64,000 nucleotides of DNA from Serripes groenlandicus (taxonomy: Eukaryota > Mollusca > Bivalvia > Cardiida > Cardiidae), in contig JASEVX010000033.1 of NCBI GenBank assembly GCA_031761405.1, positions 862,522 to 926,521 of the forward strand. The letters run 5' to 3'. Made by a program: the position numbers and the translations under genes. How positions within the stretch are numbered: the stretch's first letter is position 1; the number at the start of each line of letters is the position of its first letter. The notes under the pieces are model-generated. The model saw nothing but the letters and a program-made list of their open reading frames with translations, searched no databases and was not told the DNA's origin. Below, piece after piece: positions 50,640-61,049 of the stretch.

Positions 50640-51556
50640 AGCTCTACTGGCCAAAGGCCAGAAGGGCTTATGTCGTGGCGATTTGTCCATCGTGCGTGCG
50701 TGCGTGCGTGTGTTCCTTTCGAAAACCAGCCAGATCTGCCCATGCATGACTGGATTATGGCCCTTGAAATGGTCAAAATTGCTATAAAAGAGCTTGTTAA
50801 CACGATACAGTCTTCACTTTTGATTGTATCTCAACCAAACTTATACAGTAGTTAGATATCCATGAGAGCTCGGTTCCTTTCGAAAACCAGCCAGAAACGC
50901 CCATGCATGACTGGATTATGGCTCTTGAAATGGTCAAAATTGCTATAAAAGAGCTTGTTAACACGATACAGTCTTCACTTTTGATTGTATCCCAACCAAA
51001 CTTATACAGTAGTTAGATATCCATGAGAGCTCGGTTCCTTTCGAAAACCAGCCAGAAACGCCCATGCATGACTGGATTATGGCCCTTGAAATGGTCAAAA
51101 TTGCTATAAAAGAGCTTGTTAACACGATACAGTCTTCACTTTTGATTGTATCTCAACCAAACTTATACAGTAGTTAGATATCCATGAGAGCTCAGTTCCT
51201 TTCATAAACCAGCCAGATCCGCCCATGCAAGACTGGATTATGGCCCTTGAAATTGTCCAAATTGCTATAATTGAGCATGTGAACACAATAGAGGCTCCAT
51301 TTATTATCTGATCTTCACCAAACTTAGATAGAAGTTAAATATTGATGAGAGCTTGGTTCCTTTTGAAAATCAGCCAGATCCGCCCATGCAAGACTGGATT
51401 ATGGCCCATGAAATTGTAAAAATTGCTATAATACAGCTTGTGAACACAAAAGAACCTCCATTTACTATCCGATCTTCACCATACATACATGCTCTGGATT
51501 GAAAATGACCAAAGAACCATACCAGTAGAGCATAGGCCCTCATGGGCCTCTTGTTT
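50640..51556 (+). mobile_element. Helentron/pearl-like element, array member 3
   Basis: 917 bp, one core unit fewer than member 2. Otherwise almost identical, including the GTGTTCCTTTCG deletion junction. Confidence 0.82.
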
Positions 51557-54102
51557 AGCTCTACTGGCCAAAGGCCAGAAGGGCTTATGTCGTGGCGATT
51601 TGTCCATCGTGCGTGCGTGCGTGCGTGTGTTCCTTTCGAAAACCAGCCAGATCCGCCCATGCATGACTGGATTATGGCCCTTGAAATGGTCAAAATTGCT
51701 ATAAAAGAGCTTGTTAACACGATACAGTCTTCACTTTTGATTGTATCTCAACCAAACTTATACAGTAGTTAGATATCCATGAGAGCTCGGTTCCTTTCGA
51801 AAACCAGCCAGATCCGCCCATGCATGACTGGATTATGGCCCTTGAAATGGTCAAAATTGCTATAAAAGAGCTTGTTAACACGATACAGTCTTCACTTTTG
51901 ATTGTATCTCAACCAAACTTATACAGTAGTTAGATATCCGTGAGAGCTCGGTTCCTTTCGAAAACCAGCCAGAAACGCCCATGCATGACTGGATTATGGC
52001 TCTTGAAATGGTCAAAATTGCTATAAAAGAGCTTGTTAACACGATACAGTCTTCACTTTTGATTGTATCCCAACCAAACTTATACAGTAGTTAGATATCC
52101 ATGAGAGCTCGGTTCCTTTCGAAAACCAGCCAGAAACGCCCATGCATGACTGGATTATGGCCCTTGAAATGGTCAAAATTGCTATAAAAGAGCTTGTTAA
52201 CACGATACAGTCTTCACTTTTGATTGTATCTCAACCAAACTTATACAGTAGTAAGACATCCATGAGAGCTCGGTTCCTTTCGAGAACCAGCCACAGATCC
52301 GCCCATGCATGACTGGATTATGGCCCTTTAAATGGTCAAAATTGCTATAAAAGAGCTTGTTAACATGATACAGTCTTTATTATGTCTCCCCTTCTCCGAA
52401 AGTGGGGACATGCTGTATTTGTAGTTATTCTTATTCTTATTCTTATTATTATGTCTCCCCTTCTCCGAAAGGGGGGACATGCTGTATTTGTGGTTATTCT
52501 TATTCTTATTCTTATTCTTATTCTTCTTCTTCTTCTTAACTTTTGTTTGTCCAGGGCAGAACTCGGAAACTACTTGAAGTAATTGATTGAAACTTGGAAC
52601 ATAGATAGATGGCAATGTGAAGTTGTGCACCTTGCAAGAATTATAACTCTGGGCCACTTTGTTGCAAAGTTATCTGCCCTTGTTCAATATTTTAATAGTG
52701 TAAACTTTGTCCAGAGCAGAACTCAGAAACTACTTGAAGGAATTTATTGAAACTTGGAACATAGATAGATGGCAATGTGAAGTTGTGCACCTTGTCATAA
52801 TTATGAGTTATCTCCCCCTTGTTCAATATTTTAATAGTGTAAACTTTGTTCAGAGCAGAACTCAGAAACTACTTGAACGAATTTATTGAAACTTGGAACA
52901 TAGATAGATGGCAATGTGAAGTTGTGCACCTTGCAATAATTATGAGTTATCTCCCCTTGTTCAATATTTTAATAGTGTAAACTTTCTCCAGAGCAGAACT
53001 AAGAAAGTACTTAAAGGAATTTATTGAAACTTGGAATATAGACAGATGGCAATGTGAAGTTGTGCACCTTGCAAGAATTATAACTCTGGGCTACTTGGTT
53101 GCAAAGTTATCTCCCCTTGTTCAATATTTTAATAGTCATTGACAAACTGCAATGGGGAGACATATGTTTTTTCATAAAAACAACCTTTCTAGTTATTCTT
53201 CTTCTTCTTCTTAACTTTTGTTTGTCCAGAGCAGAACTCGGAAACTACTTGAAGTAATTGATTGAAACTTGGAACATAGATAGATGGCAATGTGAAGTTG
53301 TGCACCTTGCAATAATTATAACTCTGGGCCACTTTGTTGCAAAGTTATCTGCCCTTGTTCAATATTTTAATAGTGTAAACTTTGTCCAGAGTAGAACTCA
53401 GAAACTACCTGAAGGAATTTATTGAAACTTGGAATATAGTTAGATTGCAATGTGAAGTTGTGCACCTTGCAAGAATTATGAGTTATCTCCCCCTTGTTCA
53501 ATATTTTAATAGTGTAAACTTTGTCCAGAGCAGAACTCAGAAACTACTTGAAGGAATTTATTGAAACTTGGAACATAGATAGATGGCAATGTGAAGTTGT
53601 GCACCTTGCAATAATTATGAGTTATCTCCCCCTTGTTCAATATTTTAATAGTGTAAACTTTGTCCAGAGCAGAACTCAGAAACTACTTGAAGGAATTTAT
53701 TGAAACTTGGAACATAGATAGATGACAATGTGAAGTTGTGCACCTTGCAATAATTATGAGTTATCTCCCCTTGTTCAATATTTTAATAGTGTAAACTTTC
53801 TCCAGAGCAGAACTAAGAAAGTACTTAAAGGAATTTATTGAAACTTGGAATATAGACAGATGGCAATGTGAAGTTGTGCACCTTGCAAGAATTATAACTC
53901 TGGGCTACTTCGTTGCAAAGTTATCTCCCCTTGTTCAATATTTTAATAGTCATTGACAAACTGCAATGGGGAGACATATGTTTTTTCATAAAAACAACCT
54001 TTCTAGTTTTGGATTGTATTTGAATATTGATGACATATTGGTCCCTTTTGAAACCAGCCAGATCAATGCCAGTAGAGCATAGGCCCTCATGGGCCTCTTG
54101 TT
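51557..54102 (+). mobile_element. Helentron/pearl-like element, array member 4, split by another element
   Basis: Core units run to GATACAGTCTTTA at 52379; a different element fills 52380-54007. The end resumes TTTGGATTGTATTTG and closes with CCAGTAGAGC, the GGCCCTCATGGGCC hairpin and TCTTGTT. Confidence 0.78.
52380..54007 (+). mobile_element. Helentron/pearl-like element, ATGTCTCCCC family, partial tandem dimer
   Basis: The 5' hairpin ATGTCTCCCCTTCTCCGAAA/GGGGACAT occurs twice (52381 and 52450), each followed by (TTATTC)n. Core units of about 139 bp (CCAGAGCAGAACTCAGAAAC near 52549, 52709, 52848, 52986; then 53224, 53384, 53523, 53662, 53800). Two 3' ends, GGGGAGACATATG...CTTTCTAGTT, close at about 53192 and 54007; the second monomer lacks the 5' hairpin. 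Confidence 0.72.
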
Positions 54103-54239
54103 TTTTCTTCTTATTCAAAAATGATGAGGACTACTTTTTTATGCGGTGAATCACAAGTTCTCATGAAGAATAGGTTATTCGGTCTTTGTTTTGATGTTGT
54201 CAATATTTTTCATTAAAACACACTGTTTAGGTGATAAAA

Positions 54240-54395
54240 AGAATCCATCACTCGTTTTTCTTTGGAGAAGATTATTTAAATTCGTCTCGAAAAAGAGAGT
54301 TATTAACCTCGCCAAGAGGCTCGGTTAATAACCGTCTTTTTCTAGACTCATTTAAGAAATCTTGATCTCCAAAGAAAACTCATGATGGATCCTAT
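54240..54395. mobile_element. Fold-back (palindromic) element, about 155 bp
   Basis: GATCCATCACTC... and the inverse ...CATGATGGATC form long imperfect arms (TTTCTTTGGAGA / TCTCCAAAGAAA, GTTATTAACC / GGTTAATAAC) with a short tip at CGCCAAGAGGC. No coding capacity; flanking duplication not identified. Confidence 0.65.
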
Positions 54396-54401
54396 ATATA
54401 T

Positions 54402-54490
54402 ACTTCAATTTATAGAGATTTTACATGTTTTTTGCATGATTGTATTCAAAGTTGTCTGCTGCTGATTTGTTGTATGAGGGAAAGGGTTAA
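54402..54490 (+). mobile_element. TTAA-MITE right half
   Basis: CAATTTATAGAGATTTTAC to GTTGTATGAGGGAAAGGG and TTAA. The left half is absent; the fold-back element lies at the break. Confidence 0.65.
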
Positions 54491-54635
54491 CTGTTCACCT
54501 GATTATGATATTTTTAAAACTGCTCAGAAAACATCTGAGTACAGAAGTGTAATAATTGAAAATTTGGAAACAGGATTTTATGATATAGGGGTGTAGAGTT
54601 TTGAGAGTTTTTTTGTAAAGATGTCTGTAAGGGAA

Positions 54636-55012
54636 AGAGTCTTATTCCACATACAGATGCACTAACTTCAGATCTGATTGATTGGTGTTTTAAGCCGTTT
54701 TCAACAATTTTCCAGTCATATCACTTCTGCCAGTTAACCTACTCATGACTGTTTCCGGGCTTTCTCACACCAGTACTCCACACAACAGACTTTCGGAAAG
54801 AATGTTTGCCAAGCTGGGATTCAAACTACAAATCCTGGATTGACATCCTGTGTCGTTCCCAATTGAGCTACCATAACTTGGCACATCAACTGCAGTAGAC
54901 TTTTGCAACAATGTTTTCAACTCGATTCAATAGTTCTACTTTCCTTTGTACAGATTTTTTACATACTTATGCCAAGATATGTTCAAAGTTGTCTTCTACA
55001 AATATGTTGAAG
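54636..55012 (+). mobile_element. TTAA-MITE split by a SINE
   Basis: L-end CTTATTCCACATACAGATGC, then SINE, then CAACTGCAGTAGACTTTTG and GTTGTCTTCTACAAATATG. Right terminus decayed. Confidence 0.6.
54675..54882 (-). mobile_element. tRNA-derived SINE (AATC-tail family), internally deleted
   Basis: GATTGATTGG tail, GTTTTAAGCCGTTTTCAAC, body shortened by about 80 bp, inverted B box GGGATTCAAACTAC, inverted A box AATTGAGCTACC. Confidence 0.75.
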
Positions 55013-56107
55013 TAAATATGCTCTAAAGCAGCCAGCAGTTTGTATAGAACTTTTATCAACTGTTGAAAAGATTGATGTTTATAAATCATGATATTCTTGG
55101 AAGAGTTATTGAGACGTTGGGCTGATATTGGCAGAGACTTGGTGTCTAGTAAACATTTAATAATTGAAAAGGAAATTAATGTTTATTCGACAGCAACCAT
55201 GCCATGATGGCGCATCTATTACCATCATACCCTTTGGCAGATTGTTATGGAAAAGGAGTGAAGTAACTCATGAATTGTTGAAAAAAGTTATTGCCCCTTA
55301 TTGGGAAGTAGAGGTTATCTATATTTTTATGTAAAGGTTTTAGTGATATGTTGAACGTGTGAATCTGGAGCAAACAACATTGAAAACATATCAGCGGGAT
55401 GGAGATTAGTGTTTTTATGATGTGCAATTCTTTTCTTTCCAAATGTGTTTTTTTTTAAGTTTTTTTTTTCAAACTCGCGCTTTCTTTAGCAGAAATAAAG
55501 TTGTAACCTTTACTTCAAATATTTGCAATTCTTTAGAGTTAAATACTGATATATATTGGTTTGTAATGTTTACAATATGGGATGCTCTCTCCAGCTATTG
55601 AATGTGCAGGTGATTTTCTCCCTGCCAAGTATCTTGTTTATAGAATAAACATAGATATGATAAGCTTGACATGAGGAGATACATTCAATGGTAACGCCTT
55701 CATCCCACACTATCAAGCAACTTATCTGCTCTATTAATTTAAACATTTCACAAAACTTATAAAATGGATACTTATGCAATAATTGGTACTTGTTCAATGG
55801 GGGTTGCTAGCTCTGACCATGTAAAACAGTTTGATCATATATCTTGTTTTTACGTTTTTACTCACTCGGCTTCAATATAGCATTATATCAATGGAGTTAT
55901 AAGTTAGGATCAACCTTTTCAGGGATCATTATAGTTTAAATTTCATCGAAAAAATTGTATGAATAGATAAATGAGAAAACATCATTGCTAAATGTGATGA
56001 TACTCTTCTTACAGGACTTATAATTGTTATAATAATTTATCATTTTTCCTGCAATTGGGATCTTCTTGCAATTGTACCAAAGATTTCTGTACCTGAGAGA
56101 AGTGTCC
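55013..56107. other. Intron segment with few recognised repeats
   Basis: The longest stretch of the window in which I recognise no element copy. No convincing exon either; two T-runs near 55448-55470. Confidence 0.5.
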
Positions 56108-56538
56108 TTAACCCTTTCCCACATACAAACTCTTTCTGATGCATCTGCAGCAGACGACATTTGAAATAATTGAGGCAAAATGAGAAATTGCAATCAATCT
56201 TTTCAACTCTATTCAATATTTATACTTTCATTGAGACATATTTGATATATTGTTGCATACACAATTTCAAAGTTGTCTGCTTAACCCTTTCCAACCTGCA
56301 GACGAATTTTGACGTAATAGCAGCAGACGACTTTTGAAAACATTGTGGCCAAAGGTGAAATTGCTCATGATGAGCAATTTCTCCTTTGGCCACAATGTTT
56401 TCAACTTAATTTAACAATTAAGCAAACTTTTATGGAGACTTTACAGGTTTTTGTCACCATGTTTTCAAAGTCGTCTGCTGCAGATTTGTTGTATGTGGGA
56501 AAGGGTTAAGATGATTTATGATACGTGGGAAAAGGTAA
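56108..56538 (+). mobile_element. Older TTAA-MITE hosting a younger one near its right end
   Basis: L-end CACATACAAACTCTTTCTG to GTTGTCTGC; after the inner copy it resumes GATGATTTATGATACGTGGG and ends GAAAAGGTAAA. Confidence 0.78.
56281..56509 (+). mobile_element. TTAA-MITE, variant subfamily, nested and intact
   Basis: 229 bp, perfect TTAA on both sides. Stem GGCCAAAGGTGAAATTGCTC with loop ATGAT. The host shows TTAA where the family consensus has TGCA of the CTGCTGCAG box, so a mutated box served as target. Confidence 0.94.
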
Positions 56539-56965
56539 ATGGCTGCTGCTTCACCAAACTGGACAGTATAATCAGTATAAATAGAGGATATAATGTAGCT
56601 ACAAGTTATGTGGTAAAAATAATAAGAGGAGATTCTTGGCGTTCACCTTGATCTGGATTTATATGTTCAGTAATAAATAGTTGAAAGGTATTAAACCTGG
56701 TATGATATTTTTTTATGGATTCAGTGTCGAAAACTATTTGTAGAAATCGGAATGTTTAATTCTTTTTTCCAATGTTTTTATGCTAAAAGTGTGAACAGCC
56801 CAAAGCCTCAGAGGTCATCTGAATTCAGGAAGTGGTATTAATTGTACAAATTGTATTGATTTCTCTTGAAACCAATGAGCAATATCTCCTTATCGTAAAA
56901 TGTTTTTAACATTGTATATAAGCATACTCCTAATTCTTGAAGATTATACATTTATTTTGCATTAA

Positions 56966-57205
56966 TTAACCCTTTCCCACTTGTAAACACAGTCAGACAC
57001 ATCTGCAGCAGACAACCTTTTTTTAAAACATTGTGATAAAAGGAGAAATTGCTCAAATTAAATGAGCAATTTATCCTTTTGCCACAACGTTTTCAACTCT
57101 TTTCATAAAATTACTTAAAATTTTAGACTTGTCATATTTTTAAGCAGATATTATATGTTTTCTATGTCGTCTGCTACAGTTTTGTTGTTTGTGGGAAAGG
57201 GTTAA
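56966..57205 (+). mobile_element. TTAA-MITE
   Basis: TTAA on both sides, 240 bp. The longer T-run (CAACCTTTTTTTAAAAC) and hairpin loop AAATTAAATGAGC account for the length. From 56540 to 56965 only a short hairpin-arm fragment (56876-56905) is seen. Confidence 0.9.
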
Positions 57206-57253
57206 GTTTTAAAAGGAGATGTTTTTTTTCTATATATCATATCGGGTAAACTC

Positions 57254-57482
57254 TTAACCTTTTCCCTCATATAGATGCTTTCTTACGCTTCTGCAGCAGA
57301 CGACTTTTGAAATCATTGTCGCAAAAGAAGAAATTGCTCATGATGAGCAATTTCTCTTTTTGCCAGAATGTTTTCAACTTTCTTCATTAATTATACTTTG
57401 ATCTATAGAGATTTTCCGTATTTATACAAAGATGTTTTCAAAGTCGTCTGCTGCAGATTGTTTGTATGTGGGAAAGGGTCAA
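57254..57482 (+). mobile_element. TTAA-MITE
   Basis: 229 bp. Left TTAA, right TCAA. Stem-loop with GCTCATGATGAGC; R-end GCTGCAGATTGTTTGTATG. Confidence 0.9.
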
Positions 57483-57488
57483 CAGTAT

Positions 57489-57546
57489 TAGGTCCATATT
57501 GTGAGCTTTACAAAACTGTTAGGTCCATGTTGTGAGCTTTACAAAT
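57489..57546 (+). repeat. Short direct duplication
   Basis: AGGTCCATATTGTGAGCTTT is repeated about 31 bp on with one change (AGGTCCATGTTGTGAGC). Confidence 0.85.
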
Positions 57547-57749
57547 GATAAAAGATGTCTCGATGTTCTTCTTCATATGGATTTATGTTTGCGAACAGTT
57601 GAGTTGAAACTAGAAAATTATATAATAAAAGTTTTTTTAGGAGGTGTATGATAAGTCATTTGTAACATTCTATGGATATAGGTTAGAAAAAAGTGTGTGA
57701 TAAAGTTTGTGATATAATATGGGAAAATAATAGATGGTGGTCACAGTTT

Positions 57750-57855
57750 ATTTAACTCTAGCAACAGTGTTTTCAACACAATTTAATATATTCATTTATG
57801 AGTTTTCCTATTTTCTTCCGTTGTACCAGAAGATGCTTTCAAAGCAGGCTGCTAT
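57750..57855 (+). mobile_element. TTAA-MITE right-half fragment
   Basis: CAGTGTTTTCAACACAATTT and GAAGATGCTTTCAAAGC, ending at GGCTGCTATATAAGC. 57550-57750 is unassigned. Confidence 0.5.
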
Positions 57856-58005
57856 ATAAGCAAATGTATGGAAAATCTCTATGAATGAAAGTATATTTAT
57901 TAAATAACATTGTGGCAAAATATATTTCTCTTTTTTGCCACAATGTTTTCGAAAGTGGTCTGCAGCAGAAGTGTCAAAATGAGTCTGCAAATGCGAAATT
58001 ATTAA
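57855..58005 (-). mobile_element. TTAA-MITE, R-end lost
   Basis: ATGGAAAATCTCTATGAATG, hairpin arms GTGGCAAAATATATTTC, TCTGCAGCAGAAGTGTC; the terminus is decayed, TTAA at 58002-58005 shared. Confidence 0.6.
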
Positions 58006-58190
58006 ACTTTCCCACATACAATGAATCTACAGCAGACGACTTTGAATTATCAAGTCCAAAAGATAGAGAACATCTCTATAAATGACAGTATGCTTATGGA
58101 AATCGAGTTGAAATCTTCATGAGCAGTTTCTCCATTCTATGATTTCAAAAGTCGTCAGCTGTAGATTTATTACATGTGGGAAAGTGTTAA
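58002..58190. mobile_element. TTAA-MITE with two R-type ends
   Basis: The left end reads ACAATGAATCTACAGCAG and the right end GTCAGCTGTAGATTTATTAC, which are inverse versions of each other, so the copy is symmetric. Lacks the GACGC L-end and most of the hairpin. Confidence 0.7.
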
Positions 58191-58587
58191 ACCAATACAT
58201 TTTTGTATATAGGTAAAAACTGCGCTTATCAGTCAAAGGGTTATAAGAATAAGAAATAAGAAACTATATTATGAAACAAGATCTGATTGTCCAAATGAAA
58301 TGGAGACGTTACAATTCATACTCACATAAAGGTGAAAAAAAATGAAGTTTAAACAGTGTAACATTGACTTAGGAGGATATATCTAAAACAAAATGAGGAA
58401 AAAATACATGTATGTCAGAAAAGTTAGTGTGAAAATATGTCAAAAACAAAGGTGGAAATTTGGAAAATGAGTGTCTGTTCATATTGGACGTAACGGATTA
58501 ACAAAATGGCCTGGAGTTATTAATTAACATATTTGTGTACCTGATGGAGTTATACCTTATACGAGAGGTAAGGTCAAGGTCGTTTAA

Positions 58588-58788
58588 AAAACTCTTTCCC
58601 ACATATAGAAGCTTTCTGTCATGCCTCTGCAGCAGACGACTCTTGAAAACATTGTGACAATTTTGCCACAATTTTTTTCAACTTTTTTCAGTAATTATAC
58701 CTTACATTTACAGAGCTTTTCCGTGTGTTTGCCTATATACTTTCCAAGTCGTCTGCTGCAAATTTGTTGTATGTGGGAAAGGGTTTAA
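58588..58788 (+). mobile_element. TTAA-MITE, hairpin tip deleted
   Basis: Stem reduced to ATTGTGACAATTTTGCCACAAT. Right TTAA at 58785-58788. 58190-58588 is unassigned. Confidence 0.8.
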
Positions 58789-58892
58789 AACTCTTTTCGC
58801 GATGCCGTCATTTGAAAACACTTCGGTAACTGTAGAAACAAGTGTCTGCTGCTGTGTTGAGGCTTCACCAAAATACAGAAATTCTAAATTTT

Positions 58893-59122
58893 TTAACCCT
58901 TTCCCTCATATAGACGCTTTCTGACGCCTCTGCAGCAGACGGCTTTTTGAAAACATAGTGACAAAAGAAGAAATTGCACAAAACGTGCAATTTCTCCTTT
59001 TGCCACAATGTTTTCCACCTTTTGTCATAGGTTATCCATTTAATAATGGAGATTTTCTAGGTTTTGACAAAATACGTTCAAAGTCGTCTGCTGCAGAATT
59101 GTCGTATGAGGGAAAGGGTTAA
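58893..59122 (+). mobile_element. TTAA-MITE, intact 230 bp
   Basis: Nearly identical to the reference copy at 5096 over its whole length, so among the youngest. Confidence 0.95.
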
Positions 59123-59188
59123 ACCTTTTGGACAACCCTGCAGCAGACAAATTTTATAAACATTTGGGTAAATATTTTGAAATTTTTG

Positions 59189-59405
59189 TGAAACCGTTTC
59201 CCACATGTAGACACCTTGAAGCATCTGCTGCATTAATTGTGACAAAAGAGAAAATTGTTCATAATGAATGATTTATCCTTTGGCCACAATATTTTTTCAA
59301 GTCTATTTGATGATATGTAACCACATTTATAGTGTTTCAATATTTATGCCTAGTTGTTCCCAAATACGTTTGCTGAAAAATTGTTTTATGAAGGAAAGTT
59401 TTCAA
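59189..59405 (+). mobile_element. TTAA-MITE, old
   Basis: CGTTTCCCACATGTAGACACC left, GAAGGAAAGTTTTC right. The hairpin is decayed. Confidence 0.6.
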
Positions 59406-59464
59406 CAACAAGTGTGTAATACAGTTACTTCTATAAATCTGGAAATAAACAGTTTCAATCATAA

Positions 59465-59600
59465 ATGGTCTTACTGGTAGCTAGGACTCTGGTGAGACTG
59501 TGTCTAGCAGTAATAATAGATCAGTTGGTAACGATTGGCTATCCATCCAAGGTCAGCCAATCAATCCAGGGTCGTGATTGTAAACCCTAACTGCTCTTTT
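59465..59600 (+). mobile_element. Possible tRNA-like SINE remnant
   Basis: ATAGATCAGTTGGTAACG resembles an A box; a B box is not evident. Weak. Confidence 0.2.
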
Positions 59601-59619
59601 AGCTAATTAGAATCCTAGT

Positions 59620-59785
59620 ATAAACACCCTTTACAACATGTAGACACTTTTTTACAATATCTGGGGCAGACCAAAAGTGAACATATTGTGGAAACAGGAG
59701 AATTTCACATTTTGCCACAATATTTTCATATTAAGTCGTCTGCTGCAGAAGCGTCATTTGTGCCTGCATGTGGTAAAGGTTTAAA
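59620..59785 (-). mobile_element. TTAA-MITE, rearranged
   Basis: CACCCTTTACAACATGTAGAC left and GTCTGCTGCAGAAGCGTC with CATGTGGTAAAGG right. Both ends look L-type, the mirror image of the two-R-end copies. Confidence 0.5.
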
Positions 59786-59913
59786 ATTTATGACACGGCA
59801 TTTGTGGGTCACTGTCATTATCTATTTAATATTTTCATAATGTTCCTTTAACCGATTTTAAATGATTTATGCACAGTGGTCTGTTGAAGTCGCCAGAAGG
59901 TCGACAAAGAGAG

Positions 59914-60141
59914 TTAACCCTTTCCCTCATATTGACGCTTTCTGATGCCTCTGCAGCAGACGGCGTTTTGAAAACAGTGACAAAAGAAGAAATTGCACAA
60001 AACATGCAATTTCTCATTTTGCCACAATGTTTTCCACTTTTTGTCATAGGTAATCCATTCAATTATGGAGATTTTCTATGTTTTGACAAAATACGTTCAA
60101 AGTCGTCTGCTGCAGAATTGTCGTATGAGGGAAAGGGTTAA
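59914..60141 (+). mobile_element. TTAA-MITE, intact 228 bp
   Basis: Both TTAA. GGCGTTTTGAAAACAGTGAC lacks ATA of the stem. The right TTAA is shared. Confidence 0.93.
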
Positions 60142-60359
60142 CCCTTTCTATCGTACAACAAATCAAACGGCAGCCGAATTTGAAAAATTACAATGCAAAA
60201 AGATTAGGGAAACCTCAATAAATGAATATAAAATTCAGGAAAAGACCTGAAAATATTGTGACAAAAGAAGATATTGCTCATGACGAGTGCTTTCTCCTAT
60301 TGCCACAATGTTTTCAAAAGTCTTTTTGTGTTGATCCTACATATCTGTGTAAGGGTTGA
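60138..60359 (-). mobile_element. TTAA-MITE sharing its left TTAA
   Basis: CCCTTTCTATCGTACAAC left; the R-end box is changed to AAACGGCAGCCG. Right GTGTAAGGG with TTGA. Confidence 0.75.
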
Positions 60360-60571
60360 ATGATAAATGCACATTGGCCTGTGTATTATTGTCCTCATGT
60401 AATTGTCCCAATGATGTCCGGCTAGGAGTTGTAATAAATCATAATAATACATGTATACGTGTTGGTTGAACACCATAAATGGATGAAGATTCAGAGCTGT
60501 TAATATGATTGCCTTCGTACAGAGCTCTGGAAAACAATAGTATTTCCAATCCCAAAATCCTTATATAATCT

Positions 60572-60648
60572 CAAACCCTATGTTGTGGGTACTCAAAAGA
60601 ATAGTCTACGTGAGACAATTCTTTTGAGTACACACAGCATAGAGTTAA
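60572..60648. mobile_element. Short fold-back element, best copy
   Basis: AAACCCTATGTTGTGGGTAC and GTACACACAGCATAGAGTT form arms with CTCAAAAGAAT / ATTCTTTTGAG. 77 bp with a short loop. Relatives at 25072 and 32705. Confidence 0.65.
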
Positions 60649-60800
60649 GTTGAGCCATAAGAGAGATATTGTTAGAAAAATATATGTTTACTCCTCTTTA
60701 TCTAGTCCTCAGCATATCAGATTCAGAAATCGGTATTTAGATCTCCATGTCAAGTGCTGCCCTGACATGTCAATGATTCAGGTCAATACCTGAGGGACAT

Positions 60801-61049
60801 ATGAGCCGTTATGCGAAAAACAACATTGTGGTCTCTGTGGTCAGGCAGCAACCCGGACAGCCACTTTTCGCCTCCTGTGGATTTTCTGTTTCGGGAATCA
60901 TAACTCTTTACATCTATCCCCCTGAGGCAGAATGTGTCGGCGGGAATAACCCTGCATGGACTGCGCAGGCTGATCTGAGTCTATTCATGTTTGTTTTCTC
61001 GTGGAACGGCTCATATATAAACTTTCATTTTGGAAAAAAGCCTGGTTAA
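60801..61049 (+). CDS. Unrecognised GC-richer open frame, 82 codons
   Basis: Encodes a frame with many Gly, Pro and Cys residues and a hydrophobic patch (Phe-Ser-Val-Ser-Gly-Ile-Ile). Its base composition is clearly less AT-rich than its surroundings. It lies in the PAR-3 intron 317 bp before an exon and has no convincing splice sites of its own. Could be an exon of a nested gene, a decayed transposon ORF or a captured fragment. No homology is asserted. Confidence 0.2.
   Translation: MSRYAKNNIVVSVVRQQPGQPLFASCGFSVSGIITLYIYPPEAECVGGNNPAWTAQADLSLFMFVFSWNGSYINFHFGKKPG

Noticed and set aside
49367..51772. Frames of 60-116 codons repeated in the 49-52 kb array
   Set aside because: They recur with each array member and run through the (GTGC)n microsatellite as Arg-Ala-Cys-Val or Thr-His-Ala-Arg runs; repeat artefacts.
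52707..53703. Repeated 60-codon frames in 52.7-53.7 kb
   Set aside because: They follow the 139-bp core unit of the ATGTCTCCCC element, with period not a multiple of three and no sign of selection.
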